The position numbers and the translations under genes are program-made. This document shows, piece after piece, positions 45,098-52,291 of a stretch of 64,000 nt of DNA. This stretch comes from CAVQZA01 sp963724805 (GTDB lineage Bacteria; Actinomycetota; Thermoleophilia; Gaiellales; Gaiellaceae). The DNA lies in NCBI GenBank assembly GCA_963724805.1, contig CAVRWA010000014.1, forward strand, positions 372,001 to 436,000, written 5' to 3'. The notes beneath the pieces were generated by a model. That model ran no database searches. It was not told the DNA's origin and was given only the letters and a program-made list of their open reading frames with translations. The stretch's first letter is position 1, and each line of letters starts with the position of its first letter.

Positions 45098-45113
45098 TAA
45101 CATGGTAACATGG
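45098..45113. promoter_or_regulatory. two adjacent TAACATGG repeats, shared operator/promoter of hisA and the his operon
   Basis: TAACATGGTAACATGG occupies the 27 bp divergent gap. On the minus strand TACCAT within it acts as a -10 box six bases before hisA. On the plus strand TAACAT (45106-45111) lies 11 bases before ATG 45123. A repressor bound here would block both promoters. The TrpR-like protein encoded at 45123 is the obvious candidate (inference). Confidence 0.5.
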
Positions 45114-45122
45114 TGATACAGA

Positions 45123-45458
45123 ATGGCTAGCAAGAGAACGGAACCTGCGGCGGAGCTGCCCTCACATGCGCTCGACGAGGTCCCCGCAACCCTCGGCAGC
45201 CTCGCCGACGCCTTCCTCACCCTGCGCACCCGCGAGGAGCTGCTCCGCTTCCTGCGCGACCTCTGCACGGCGCCCGAGCTGGAGGCGCTCGCCCACCGCT
45301 GGGAGATCGCCAACCTGCTCGAGCAGCGCGTGCCGTACCTCGAGATCGCGAGCCGCGTGGGCACCAGCACCACGACCGTCACGCGCGTGGCCCAGTGGCT
45401 GCGCAACGGCACCGGCGGCTACCGCCTCGCCCTCGATCGTCTCGCCGAGAAGCGCTAG
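45123..45458 (+). CDS. TrpR/YerC-family transcriptional regulator
   Basis: A 111-residue helical protein of the Trp-repressor fold family (YerC/YecD type). It has LADAFLTLRTREELLRFLRD and LEALAHRWEIANLLEQRVPY, and then the helix-turn-helix LEIASRVGTSTTTVTRVAQW. Its gene begins the his operon and is divergent from hisA, with the repeated TAACATGG motif in between. It is very likely the repressor of histidine biosynthesis, using histidine as co-repressor in analogy to TrpR, but that is inference. Confidence 0.87.
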   Translation: MASKRTEPAAELPSHALDEVPATLGSLADAFLTLRTREELLRFLRDLCTAPELEALAHRWEIANLLEQRVPYLEIASRVGTSTTTVTRVAQWLRNGTGGYRLALDRLAEKR

Positions 45459-45467
45459 GAGGGCGTG

Positions 45468-46355
45468 ATGAGTGCCGGGTTCCCCCGAGCCGGCGAAAAC
45501 GGGCGCCTCTCCCTCGCGGTGCCCTCGAAGGGGCGAATGGCGGCGCCCGCGCTCGAGCTCTGCGCCGCCGCAGGGCTCAGCTTCGAGGCCGGCGAGCGCT
45601 CGCTCCTGATCCCGTGCCGGAACGCGCCCGTCGATCTCCTGCTCGTGCGCGCGCACGACATCCCCGAGTACGTTCAGGACGGCGTGGTGCACGCGGGCAT
45701 CACCGGTGCGAACCTGGTCGCCGAGGCCGAGTCCGAGGTCGTGATGGTCTGCGAGCTCGGCTTCGCGCGCTGCACGCTCGAGGCAGCGGTGCCGGTGGAC
45801 GCGCCGCAGCAGAAGCTCGCCGACCTTGCCGGCCTCCGCATCGCGACCGCGTATCCGCGCTCGACACGCGCGGCCTTCGCGCGTCTCCGAATCGATGCGG
45901 AGCTCGTGACCGTGTCCGGCTCGGTCGAAGCCTCCCCACGGCTCGGTCTCTCCGACGCCATCGTCGACCTCGTCTCGACGGGCTCGACCGCCACCGCGAA
46001 CGGGCTCCGCCGAATCGGCAAGCTGCTCGACTCGCAGGCCGTGCTGATCGCCGGCAGCGCCGTGCTCAACGGCAACGGGGCGCTGCTCGAGCGGCTGCGG
46101 CTGATGCTGGAAGGCGTCGTCGCGGCCCGCCGGCGGCGCTACCTGATGATGAACGCGCCCGAGTCGGCGCTCGAGACGATCCGCGGCGTCCTGCCCAGCA
46201 TGGGCGCACCCTCCGTGCTGCCGCTCGCCGAGCCCGGCCAGATCGCGATCCACGCGGCCGTCGACGTCGATGACGTCTGGGACCTGCTGCAGCCGCTCAA
46301 GGCCGCGGGCGCGACCTCGATCCTCGTGATCCCCGTCGAGCGCCTGATCCCGTGA
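45468..46355 (+). CDS. hisG: ATP phosphoribosyltransferase (long form)
   Basis: A 295-residue HisG that catalyses the first, committed step of histidine synthesis (ATP + PRPP to PR-ATP). ATG 45468 is preferred to GTG 45465 because of its spacing to AGGAGG. Motifs: LSLAVPSKGRMAAPALELC, DGVVHAGITGANLVAEAESE, DAIVDLVSTGSTATANGLRR. The C-terminal roughly 75 residues (LMMNAPESALETIRGVLPSM ... ATSILVIPVERLI) form the ACT-like regulatory domain of long HisG, which gives histidine feedback inhibition, so no HisZ is needed. Confidence 0.93.
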   Translation: MSAGFPRAGENGRLSLAVPSKGRMAAPALELCAAAGLSFEAGERSLLIPCRNAPVDLLLVRAHDIPEYVQDGVVHAGITGANLVAEAESEVVMVCELGFARCTLEAAVPVDAPQQKLADLAGLRIATAYPRSTRAAFARLRIDAELVTVSGSVEASPRLGLSDAIVDLVSTGSTATANGLRRIGKLLDSQAVLIAGSAVLNGNGALLERLRLMLEGVVAARRRRYLMMNAPESALETIRGVLPSMGAPSVLPLAEPGQIAIHAAVDVDDVWDLLQPLKAAGATSILVIPVERLIP

Positions 46356-47497
46356 GAGCGCACGGCTACGACGACATCTGGCCGCAGGTGGCCGAGATCG
46401 TGGGCGACGTGCGGGCCCGCGGCGACGCGGCGCTGCTCGACTGGACCGAGCGCCTCGACGGCGTCCACCTCGACTCACCGCGGGTCTCTGCAAGCGAGCT
46501 CGCCGAGGCCGTGCTCGACCCCGAGGCGCTCGACGCGCTCCTGCGCCTCGCAACCGCGGTCGAGCTCTTCCACGCGCCCCAGCGCCCTCCGCACGTGCGG
46601 CTCAGCCCCTACGCGGGCATCGAGGTCGAGCGGCGGTTCGTCCCGCTCGACTCGGTCGGCATCTACGCGCCCGGCGGGCTTGCGGCGTATCCGTCCACGC
46701 TCGCGATGACCGTCGTGCCGGCTCATGTCGCCGGGGTGAAGCGGGTCGCCGTCGCGACGCCGCGGCCCTCGCCGGGGATGCTGGCCGCTGCGCGCGAGCT
46801 CGGAGTCGACGAGGTCTACGCAGTCGGCGGTGCGCAAGCGGTCGCCGCGCTTGCGTTCGGCACCGAGAGCGTGGCACCCGTGGACAAGATCGTCGGCCCG
46901 GGCAACCGCTGGGTGACGGCCGCGAAGCTGCTCGTCTCCGCGCACGTCGGGATCGACCTCCCGGCCGGGCCGACCGAGGTCGTGATCGTCGCGGACGAGA
47001 CCGCCGACCCACGGCTCGCGGCGGCCGATCTCGCAGCGCAGCTGGAGCACGGGCCCGACGGCGCGGCGCTGCTGATCACGACGAGCAGCGAGGTCGCCGC
47101 GGCCGTGGGCGCTCTCTGCCCGGAGGCGGAGGTGAGGGTGGTGGCGACCCTCGAGCAGGCGATCGGCGCCTCGAACGAGTTCGCGCCCGAGCACCTGCAG
47201 CTCCACGTCGCCGATCCCGAGGCGCTCGCCGCGCTCGTGACCAGCGCGGGCGCCGTCTTCCTCGGCGAGCAGACCTCTTCGGTGCTCGGCGACTACGCCG
47301 TCGGCACGAACCACGTGCTGCCGACCGGCGGGCTCGCCCGCGCTTCCGGCGGGCTCGGGCTGGAGGCGTTCCTGAAGCCGCTCCAGCTCGTCCGCGCGAC
47401 CCGTGAAGGGGTCGTCACGGCCGCGGAGGTCGTCGGCCCGCTCGCGCGCGTGGAGGGACTTCCGCTTCACGCCGCCGCGGTGATGGCGCGGCTGTGA
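46352..47497 (+). CDS. hisD: histidinol dehydrogenase
   Basis: A 381-residue enzyme that oxidises L-histidinol to L-histidine with two NAD molecules. Motifs: RRFVPLDSVGIYAPGGLAAY, VGGAQAVAALAFGTESVAPV, DKIVGPGNRWVTAAKLLV, DLPAGPTEVVIVAD, and the catalytic SNEFAPEHLQLHVADPEAL. GTG 46352 overlaps the hisG stop by 4 nt. It is shorter than the usual roughly 430 residues because the N-terminal helix region is reduced, but the catalytic domains are complete. Confidence 0.94.
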   Translation: MRAHGYDDIWPQVAEIVGDVRARGDAALLDWTERLDGVHLDSPRVSASELAEAVLDPEALDALLRLATAVELFHAPQRPPHVRLSPYAGIEVERRFVPLDSVGIYAPGGLAAYPSTLAMTVVPAHVAGVKRVAVATPRPSPGMLAAARELGVDEVYAVGGAQAVAALAFGTESVAPVDKIVGPGNRWVTAAKLLVSAHVGIDLPAGPTEVVIVADETADPRLAAADLAAQLEHGPDGAALLITTSSEVAAAVGALCPEAEVRVVATLEQAIGASNEFAPEHLQLHVADPEALAALVTSAGAVFLGEQTSSVLGDYAVGTNHVLPTGGLARASGGLGLEAFLKPLQLVRATREGVVTAAEVVGPLARVEGLPLHAAAVMARL

Positions 47498-48981
47498 CCC
47501 CAACGCCGGTCCCGCTCCCGGCTGGCTTCGAGCCCTACGAATGGACGCCGGCCTACCCGGCGGAGACGCTGCGCTTCGATCAGAACGTGCCGCCGCTCCC
47601 GGGCGTGCCCCAGGTGCCGATCGCCCAGAGCTTCGCGCGCCTGAACGAGTACCCGGACGGGAGCTACGGCGAGCTGCGTGCGGCCGCGGCCTCGTACTGC
47701 GGCGTCCTCCCCGAGCAGATCGTCGTCGGAGCGGGCGCGGACGACCTGATCCTGCTCGTCGCCCGGGCCTTCCTCTCGCCCGACCGCCGAGCCGTTCTGA
47801 GCCAACCGACCTACTCGCTCTACGCCGTCGCGACCTGGCTCGCGGGGGCGGAGGTCACCGACGGCGACGGCGACCTCGTCTGGCTCTGCAACCCGAACAA
47901 CCCGACCGGCGAGCTGATCCCGCCCGCCGAGGTGGCAGCGCTCGCCCGGAGCCTGCCCGATGCACTCGTGGTCGTGGACGAGGCGTACGTCGAATATGCG
48001 CCGGGCGGCAGTGTCGTGCCGCTGCTCGAGCCGAACATGGTCGTGATCCGAACCCTCTCCAAGGCGTTCGGGCTCGCCTCGCTCCGCGTCGGCTACGCGG
48101 TGGCGCCGCCCGAGCTCGCGGCGGAGCTCGAAGCAAGGCGCGCGCCGGCGCCGATCGCCGGCCCGGCTGCGCGGATCGCCGCCGCTGCTCTGCGCGAGCC
48201 GCGCCTCGACGTCGAGCAGACCGCCGTCGAGCGCGAGCGGGTTCGCGACGCGCTGCTCGCCGCCGGCTTCGACTGCCCGGCCTCACACGGAAACTTCCTC
48301 TTTGTCCGGGCGCCTTTCGAGGCGGACGGGATCGTTGTCCGGCACTTCGCCGGCGGCTTCAGGATGACGATCCGCCAGCCGGCCGAGAACGACCGCCTGC
48401 TCGCCGCGCTCGGTGTCGCGGCGGAGCCGTCGCCCCGCCGCACCGCGCTGATCGTCCGCACGACCACGGAGACGGCGCTACGGATCTCGCTCGACCTCGA
48501 CGGGCTCGGGCGGGCCCGCGTCGCGACCGGGATCGGGCTCCTCGACCACCTGCTCGGCGCGTTCGCGTTCCACGGCGGGCTCGACCTCGACCTGCTCGCC
48601 TCGGGCGACCTCGAGGTCGACTCCCACCACACGACCGAAGACGTCCTCGCCGCGCTCGGCGACGCGCTCGCGCAGGCGCTCGGCGACCGGGCCGGAATCA
48701 CCCGCTACGGCTCGGCCGACGTGCCGATGGACGAGGCGCTCGCCCGCGCGACGGTCGACCTCGTGCAGCGCCCCCACGCCGAGGTCGCGCTCGCGCCCGC
48801 CGGAACCGTGCTTCCGCACGCGTTCGAGCGTTTCGCGATGCAGGCGCGGCTGACCCTGCATCTCGAGGCGACGGGCGTGGACGAGCACCACGTCGCCGAG
48901 GCCGCGTTCAAGGCGCTCGGCCGTGCGCTGCGTGTAGCCGTCTCGGCGGGCGACTCCGGGTCGACGAAGGGGGCGATGTGA
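47494..48981 (+). CDS. hisCB: fused histidinol-phosphate aminotransferase / imidazoleglycerol-phosphate dehydratase
   Basis: A single 495-residue frame. Residues 1 to about 308 are HisC: GSYGELRAAAASYCGV, LVWLCNPNNPTGELIPP, VVVDEAYVEYAP, and the PLP lysine in RTLSKAFGLASLRVGY. A short AAEPSPRR linker joins to HisB (about 313-495). HisB motifs are RTTTETALRISLDLDG, TGIGLLDHLLGAFAFHGGLD, SHHTTEDVLAALGDAL, VPMDEALARATVDL, and DEHHVAEAAFKALGRAL with its His-rich metal ligands. HisC and HisB act on steps 7 and 6, which are not adjacent to HisD in chemistry but consecutive to each other. The start and end overlap the neighbouring his genes by 4 nt. Confidence 0.93.
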   Translation: MTPTPVPLPAGFEPYEWTPAYPAETLRFDQNVPPLPGVPQVPIAQSFARLNEYPDGSYGELRAAAASYCGVLPEQIVVGAGADDLILLVARAFLSPDRRAVLSQPTYSLYAVATWLAGAEVTDGDGDLVWLCNPNNPTGELIPPAEVAALARSLPDALVVVDEAYVEYAPGGSVVPLLEPNMVVIRTLSKAFGLASLRVGYAVAPPELAAELEARRAPAPIAGPAARIAAAALREPRLDVEQTAVERERVRDALLAAGFDCPASHGNFLFVRAPFEADGIVVRHFAGGFRMTIRQPAENDRLLAALGVAAEPSPRRTALIVRTTTETALRISLDLDGLGRARVATGIGLLDHLLGAFAFHGGLDLDLLASGDLEVDSHHTTEDVLAALGDALAQALGDRAGITRYGSADVPMDEALARATVDLVQRPHAEVALAPAGTVLPHAFERFAMQARLTLHLEATGVDEHHVAEAAFKALGRALRVAVSAGDSGSTKGAM

Positions 48982-49574
48982 AGGTCGTGCTCGCGGATTA
49001 CGGAGCTGGGAACCTCCGCTCGGTCTGCGCCGCGTTCGAGCGCGCCGGCGCGGAACCGCTCGTGACGACCGACCCGGCGGTCGTGCGCGAGGCGCCGCTC
49101 GCCGTCGTCGCAGGCGTCGGGCACACCGAGAGCGCCGCGCGCGGGCTGGAGGAACGCGGCCTCGCCGAGGCGCTCCGCGACCGCGTCGCCGCCGGTCGGC
49201 CGCTGCTCGGGATCTGCGTCGGCATGCAGCTCCTGTTCGGCGAGAGCGAGGAGGGCGGCCGGGGGCTCGGCCTGCTCGCGGGGCACGTGCGGCAGATCCA
49301 GGCGCGCCGCGTGCCGCACATGGGCTGGAACGCGCTGAGCGTCTCGGGCGGCGCGCTGCTCGCAGGGCTCGACGGCGCAGACGTCTACTTCGCCCACAGC
49401 TACGCGGCCGAGCCGGAGGAGCCCGTCACGGTCGCCACGGTCGACCACGACGGCCCGATCGTCGCGGCGGTCGAGCGCGGCGCGCTCGCAGGCGTCCAGT
49501 TCCACCCGGAGCGCAGCGACCGGCCCGGTGCCCGCGTACTCGCGAACGCGATGCAATGGTCAAGAAGCGCCTGA
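48978..49574 (+). CDS. hisH: imidazole glycerol phosphate synthase glutaminase subunit HisH
   Basis: A 198-residue class I glutamine amidotransferase. GTG 48978 overlaps the hisCB stop. Nucleophile motif LLGICVGMQLLFGESEEGG (Cys), catalytic His/Glu motif GVQFHPERSDRPG, and VVAGVGHTESA. It supplies ammonia to HisF through the complex interface. The end overlaps hisF by 19 nt. Confidence 0.93.
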   Translation: MKVVLADYGAGNLRSVCAAFERAGAEPLVTTDPAVVREAPLAVVAGVGHTESAARGLEERGLAEALRDRVAAGRPLLGICVGMQLLFGESEEGGRGLGLLAGHVRQIQARRVPHMGWNALSVSGGALLAGLDGADVYFAHSYAAEPEEPVTVATVDHDGPIVAAVERGALAGVQFHPERSDRPGARVLANAMQWSRSA

Positions 49575-50296
49575 TCCCCTGCCTCGACGTCGCCGGCGGC
49601 CGCGTGGTCAAGGGCATCCGCTTCCAGGACCTCCGGGACGTCGGCGATCCGGTCGAGCTGGCCGAGCGCTACTCGGCGCTCGGGGCCGACGAGATCGTGT
49701 TCCTCGACGTGACGGCGACGATCGAGGATCGCCGCCCGCCGGTCGAGCTGGTCGAGCGCGCCGCCGCCTCGCTCGAGGTGCCCTTCACGGTCGGCGGCGG
49801 GATCGCGGAGCTCGAGGACGCGCGGGCGCTGCTGCGCGCGGGAGCCGACAAGGTCGCCGTGAACCGCGCCGCGCTCGAGCGGCCCCGACTTCTCACCGAG
49901 CTCGCCGACGAGTTCGGCGCACAGGCGGTCGTGTGCGCAATCGACGCGAAGGGCGGCGAGGTCTTCACGCACGGCGCCCGTCAGGCACGTGGCGTCAGCG
50001 CCGTGAAGTGGGCGGTGAAGGCGGCGCGCAACGGCGCGGGCGAGATCCTGCTCACCTCGATCGACACCGACGGCACCCGCGAGGGCTACGACCTCGCGCT
50101 CACGAGCGCGGTCGCCGAGGCCGTGACCGTGCCCGTGATTGCCTCGGGCGGCGCCGGGAACGCCGGCCACCTCTCCGACGCGTTCGACGCGGGCGCCGAT
50201 GCAGCTCTGGTCGCCTCGATCGTCCACGAGCGGCCCGAGCTGCTGCCCGCGTTGAAGATCGCCCTGAAGGAGCGGGGATGGCCGATCCGCAGCTGA
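49556..50296 (+). CDS. hisF: imidazole glycerol phosphate synthase cyclase subunit HisF
   Basis: A 246-residue TIM barrel. The N-terminal RLIPCLDVAGGRVVKGIRFQ carries one catalytic aspartate, and LLTSIDTDGTREGYDLALTS carries the second; PVIASGGAGNAGHL is the phosphate-binding loop. It uses ammonia from HisH to make imidazole glycerol phosphate and AICAR. It overlaps hisH and hisIE by 19 nt each, consistent with tight stoichiometric coupling. Confidence 0.95.
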   Translation: MVKKRLIPCLDVAGGRVVKGIRFQDLRDVGDPVELAERYSALGADEIVFLDVTATIEDRRPPVELVERAAASLEVPFTVGGGIAELEDARALLRAGADKVAVNRAALERPRLLTELADEFGAQAVVCAIDAKGGEVFTHGARQARGVSAVKWAVKAARNGAGEILLTSIDTDGTREGYDLALTSAVAEAVTVPVIASGGAGNAGHLSDAFDAGADAALVASIVHERPELLPALKIALKERGWPIRS

Positions 50297-50823
50297 CACC
50301 CGCGATCGTCCAGGACGCCGGGACGGGCCGCGTGCTGATGCTTGCCTGGATGGACGAGGAGGCTCTGCGCCGAACGCGCGAGAGCGGCGAGGCCTGGTTC
50401 TGGAGCCGCTCGCGACAGGAGCACTGGCACAAGGGCGAGACCTCCGGCAACACACTTGCGGTCGAGGAGATCCGTGACGACTGCGACGGCGACGCGATCC
50501 TGCTTCGGGTGCGTCCCGCAGGCCCTGCCTGTCACACCGGCGCCGAGAGTTGCTTCGCGCCGTGGCTCTGGCGCCGGATCGCGGAGCGCGCGAAGGAGCG
50601 GCCGGAGGGCTCCTACGTCGTCTCGCTCCTCGACGACCCGGACGCGGCCGCCCGCAAGGTCGGCGAGGAAGGGCTCGAGGTGGCGCTCGCAGGCGTGTCC
50701 GAGAGCGACGAGCGGCTCGTCTCGGAGATCGCCGACGTGATCTTTCACAGCTACGTTCTCCTCGCGGCACGCGACCTCGACCTGGCCGACGTGGAAGCGG
50801 AGCTTCTCCGACGCGTGCGCTAG
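50278..50823 (+). CDS. hisIE: bifunctional PR-AMP cyclohydrolase / PR-ATP pyrophosphohydrolase
   Basis: A 181-residue fusion. The HisI part (1-100) has MLAWMDEEALRRTRESGEAW, WHKGETSGN, and the zinc/metal ligands in DDCDGDAILLRV and CHTGAESCF. The HisE part (about 105-181) has ARKVGEEGLEVALAG and SEIADVIFHSYVLLAARDLD, the acidic metal-binding helices. It performs steps 2 and 3 of the pathway. ATG 50278 overlaps hisF. The stop TAG shares a CTAG with the stop of the convergent SIMPL gene. Confidence 0.93.
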   Translation: MADPQLTPAIVQDAGTGRVLMLAWMDEEALRRTRESGEAWFWSRSRQEHWHKGETSGNTLAVEEIRDDCDGDAILLRVRPAGPACHTGAESCFAPWLWRRIAERAKERPEGSYVVSLLDDPDAAARKVGEEGLEVALAGVSESDERLVSEIADVIFHSYVLLAARDLDLADVEAELLRRVR

Positions 50824-51521
50824 GAAATCGCGTAGGTGACGGTCACGGTCGCGGTGATCTGCTCTGTGCCGGGCGAGATCGGCGTGGTGGCTTTGTCCGC
50901 GATCCCCGGCACCACGATGGGCGAGCCGCCCTCGACGACGGTCTTCACGGAACCGAGCGAGACGCCGCCTCCGCTCGCGATCGCCTCGGCCTTCGCCTTC
51001 GCGTCGGCCATCGCCTTCTTCAACGCCTGCAGGTAGAGGGCGTCCTGGTCCGAGCGGGAGAGATTCGGCCCGTAGACCTGATTCGCGCCGGCGGCCACTG
51101 CCGCATCGACCACGCTGCCGGCCGAGCCGAGGTCGCGGATCGTCACCGTGACGCTGTTGTCGGCCGCATAGCCCGTGATCCGCTTTCCGTCGGACGACTG
51201 GACCGGCGAAAGCGAGATCTGGCTGGTCTGGATGTCCGCCTTCGCCACCCCGGCCTTCTCGATCGCGTCGATCACCTTGGTCATCAGCGCGCCGTTGGCG
51301 CCGAGTGCCGCGGCGGCTGTGGCGCTCTCCGTGTGAACGCCGAACGTGAAGGTGGCGCGATCCGGGACCGTGTTGACCGTGCCGTTCCCGGTCACCGTGA
51401 TCCCGTCGCCCTCGGTGGTCGTCGTCGTGCCCTGCGCGCTGCCGAGCTTCAGCGTACCGCCGAGCGCAATCGCCACGAGGAGCAGCGCAGCCAACCCGGC
51501 GATCCAGGCCCAGCGCCTCAT
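50820..51521 (-). CDS. SIMPL-domain (DUF541) exported protein
   Basis: A 233-residue protein with an N-terminal helix/signal (AWIAGLAALLLVAIALGGTL) and a SIMPL/DUF541 domain. The domain shows ITVTGNGTVNTVPDRATFTF, ADIQTSQISLSPVQS and ALKKAMADAKAKAEAIAS. These proteins are periplasmic or surface-associated and form ring-like assemblies in some bacteria; their function is unclear. The Shine-Dalgarno GGAAGGGG in front of ATG 51521 is supplied by the terminal repeat of the element at 51523-51688. Confidence 0.88.
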   Translation of the reverse strand: MRRWAWIAGLAALLLVAIALGGTLKLGSAQGTTTTTEGDGITVTGNGTVNTVPDRATFTFGVHTESATAAAALGANGALMTKVIDAIEKAGVAKADIQTSQISLSPVQSSDGKRITGYAADNSVTVTIRDLGSAGSVVDAAVAAGANQVYGPNLSRSDQDALYLQALKKAMADAKAKAEAIASGGGVSLGSVKTVVEGGSPIVVPGIADKATTPISPGTEQITATVTVTYAIS

Positions 51522-51522
51522 C

Positions 51523-51688
51523 TAGTGCCCCTTCCGGTGATGCCGTCTAGCCTCTGGGTCGCGAGCACCAAGCGATGCAAGGACGCAGGGAGCGCCGATA
51601 GTGATGACTATCGGCGCTATTGAGGACGCGGCAGCGCGCCGCGTGATCGCGGGCCAGAAGCGGACATGTATTGCTGGAAGGGGCACTA
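51523..51688. mobile_element. MITE-like element with 13 bp terminal inverted repeats
   Basis: Left end TAGTGCCCCTTCC (51523-51535) and right end GGAAGGGGCACTA (51676-51688) are perfect inverted repeats. If the outer TA is counted as target, both ends are flanked by TA, like Tc1/mariner-IS630 type insertions. Inside is a 12 bp perfect hairpin AGCGCCGATAGT-GATG-ACTATCGGCGCT (51591-51618). No transposase is encoded. The element exactly fills the gap between the HNH stop codon (51689) and the SIMPL start (51521), and its left repeat provides the SIMPL Shine-Dalgarno. Confidence 0.75.
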
Positions 51689-52204
51689 CTAAGCGGTGGA
51701 CGTCGACAGGCCGGCGAGGTACGGCTGCCAGCTCGTGGGGATCTTCGGCGCGGCGAGCCGGATGAACAGCACGGGCGCCGGCGGGCCCGGCGGCTTCGTC
51801 AGCTCCATCGAGACCTCGGCGAGCGAGCGGTCGCCCTTGCGGAGGTTGCACGGGGAGCAGGCGGTGACGACGTTGTCCCACACCGACTCGCCGCCGCGGC
51901 TGCGCGGGACGACGTGGTCGAGCGTGAGCCGCCCGCCGCTCGTGCCGCAGTAGACGCAGCGCCAGCCGTCGCGGGCGAACAGGGCCCGGCGCGAGATCTT
52001 GCGCTGGAAGCCGCGCGGGACGCGCACGTAGGTGACGAGCCGGATCACGTGCGGCCACGGGTACGTCGAGCTCGCACTGCGCAGCGGTTGCCCCAGCTCC
52101 TCGAGCACCTCGGCCTTCCCCTTGTAGACGAGCACGTGCGCACGCCGCACGGAACAGACGTTGAGGGGCTCGTAGCTCGCGTTCAGGACGAGGACCTGCT
52201 GCAT
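51689..52204 (-). CDS. HNH endonuclease-family protein
   Basis: A 171-residue protein. The N-terminus VLVLNASYEPLNVCSVRRAH is typical of a widespread family of actinobacterial HNH proteins. The nuclease core is RDGWRCVYCGTSGGRLTLDH followed by VVPRSRGGESVWDN and CSPCNLRKGDRS: two CxxC zinc pairs, the metal-binding His and the Asn. It probably cleaves or nicks DNA; its cellular role is unknown. It is not part of a visible mobile element, although a MITE-like element follows it. Confidence 0.87.
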   Translation of the reverse strand: MQQVLVLNASYEPLNVCSVRRAHVLVYKGKAEVLEELGQPLRSASSTYPWPHVIRLVTYVRVPRGFQRKISRRALFARDGWRCVYCGTSGGRLTLDHVVPRSRGGESVWDNVVTACSPCNLRKGDRSLAEVSMELTKPPGPPAPVLFIRLAAPKIPTSWQPYLAGLSTSTA

Positions 52205-52291
52205 TTCAGGCGAAAGCGTACAGATCGGGCGTGTCGGCTCGCGTAGCTGATCGAGGCATCGGACGCGGGCCCGCCCGCCGATTCCCCGAAG

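Noticed and set aside
47541..48977. Large frame upstream of hisH within hisCB
   Set aside because: Only its last 198 codons are HisH; the earlier part is an Arg/Ala-rich shadow of the HisC-HisB gene.
51689..52204. HNH protein as transposase of the adjacent MITE-like element
   Set aside because: It is a stand-alone HNH family protein outside the inverted repeats and not related to DDE or Y1 transposases.
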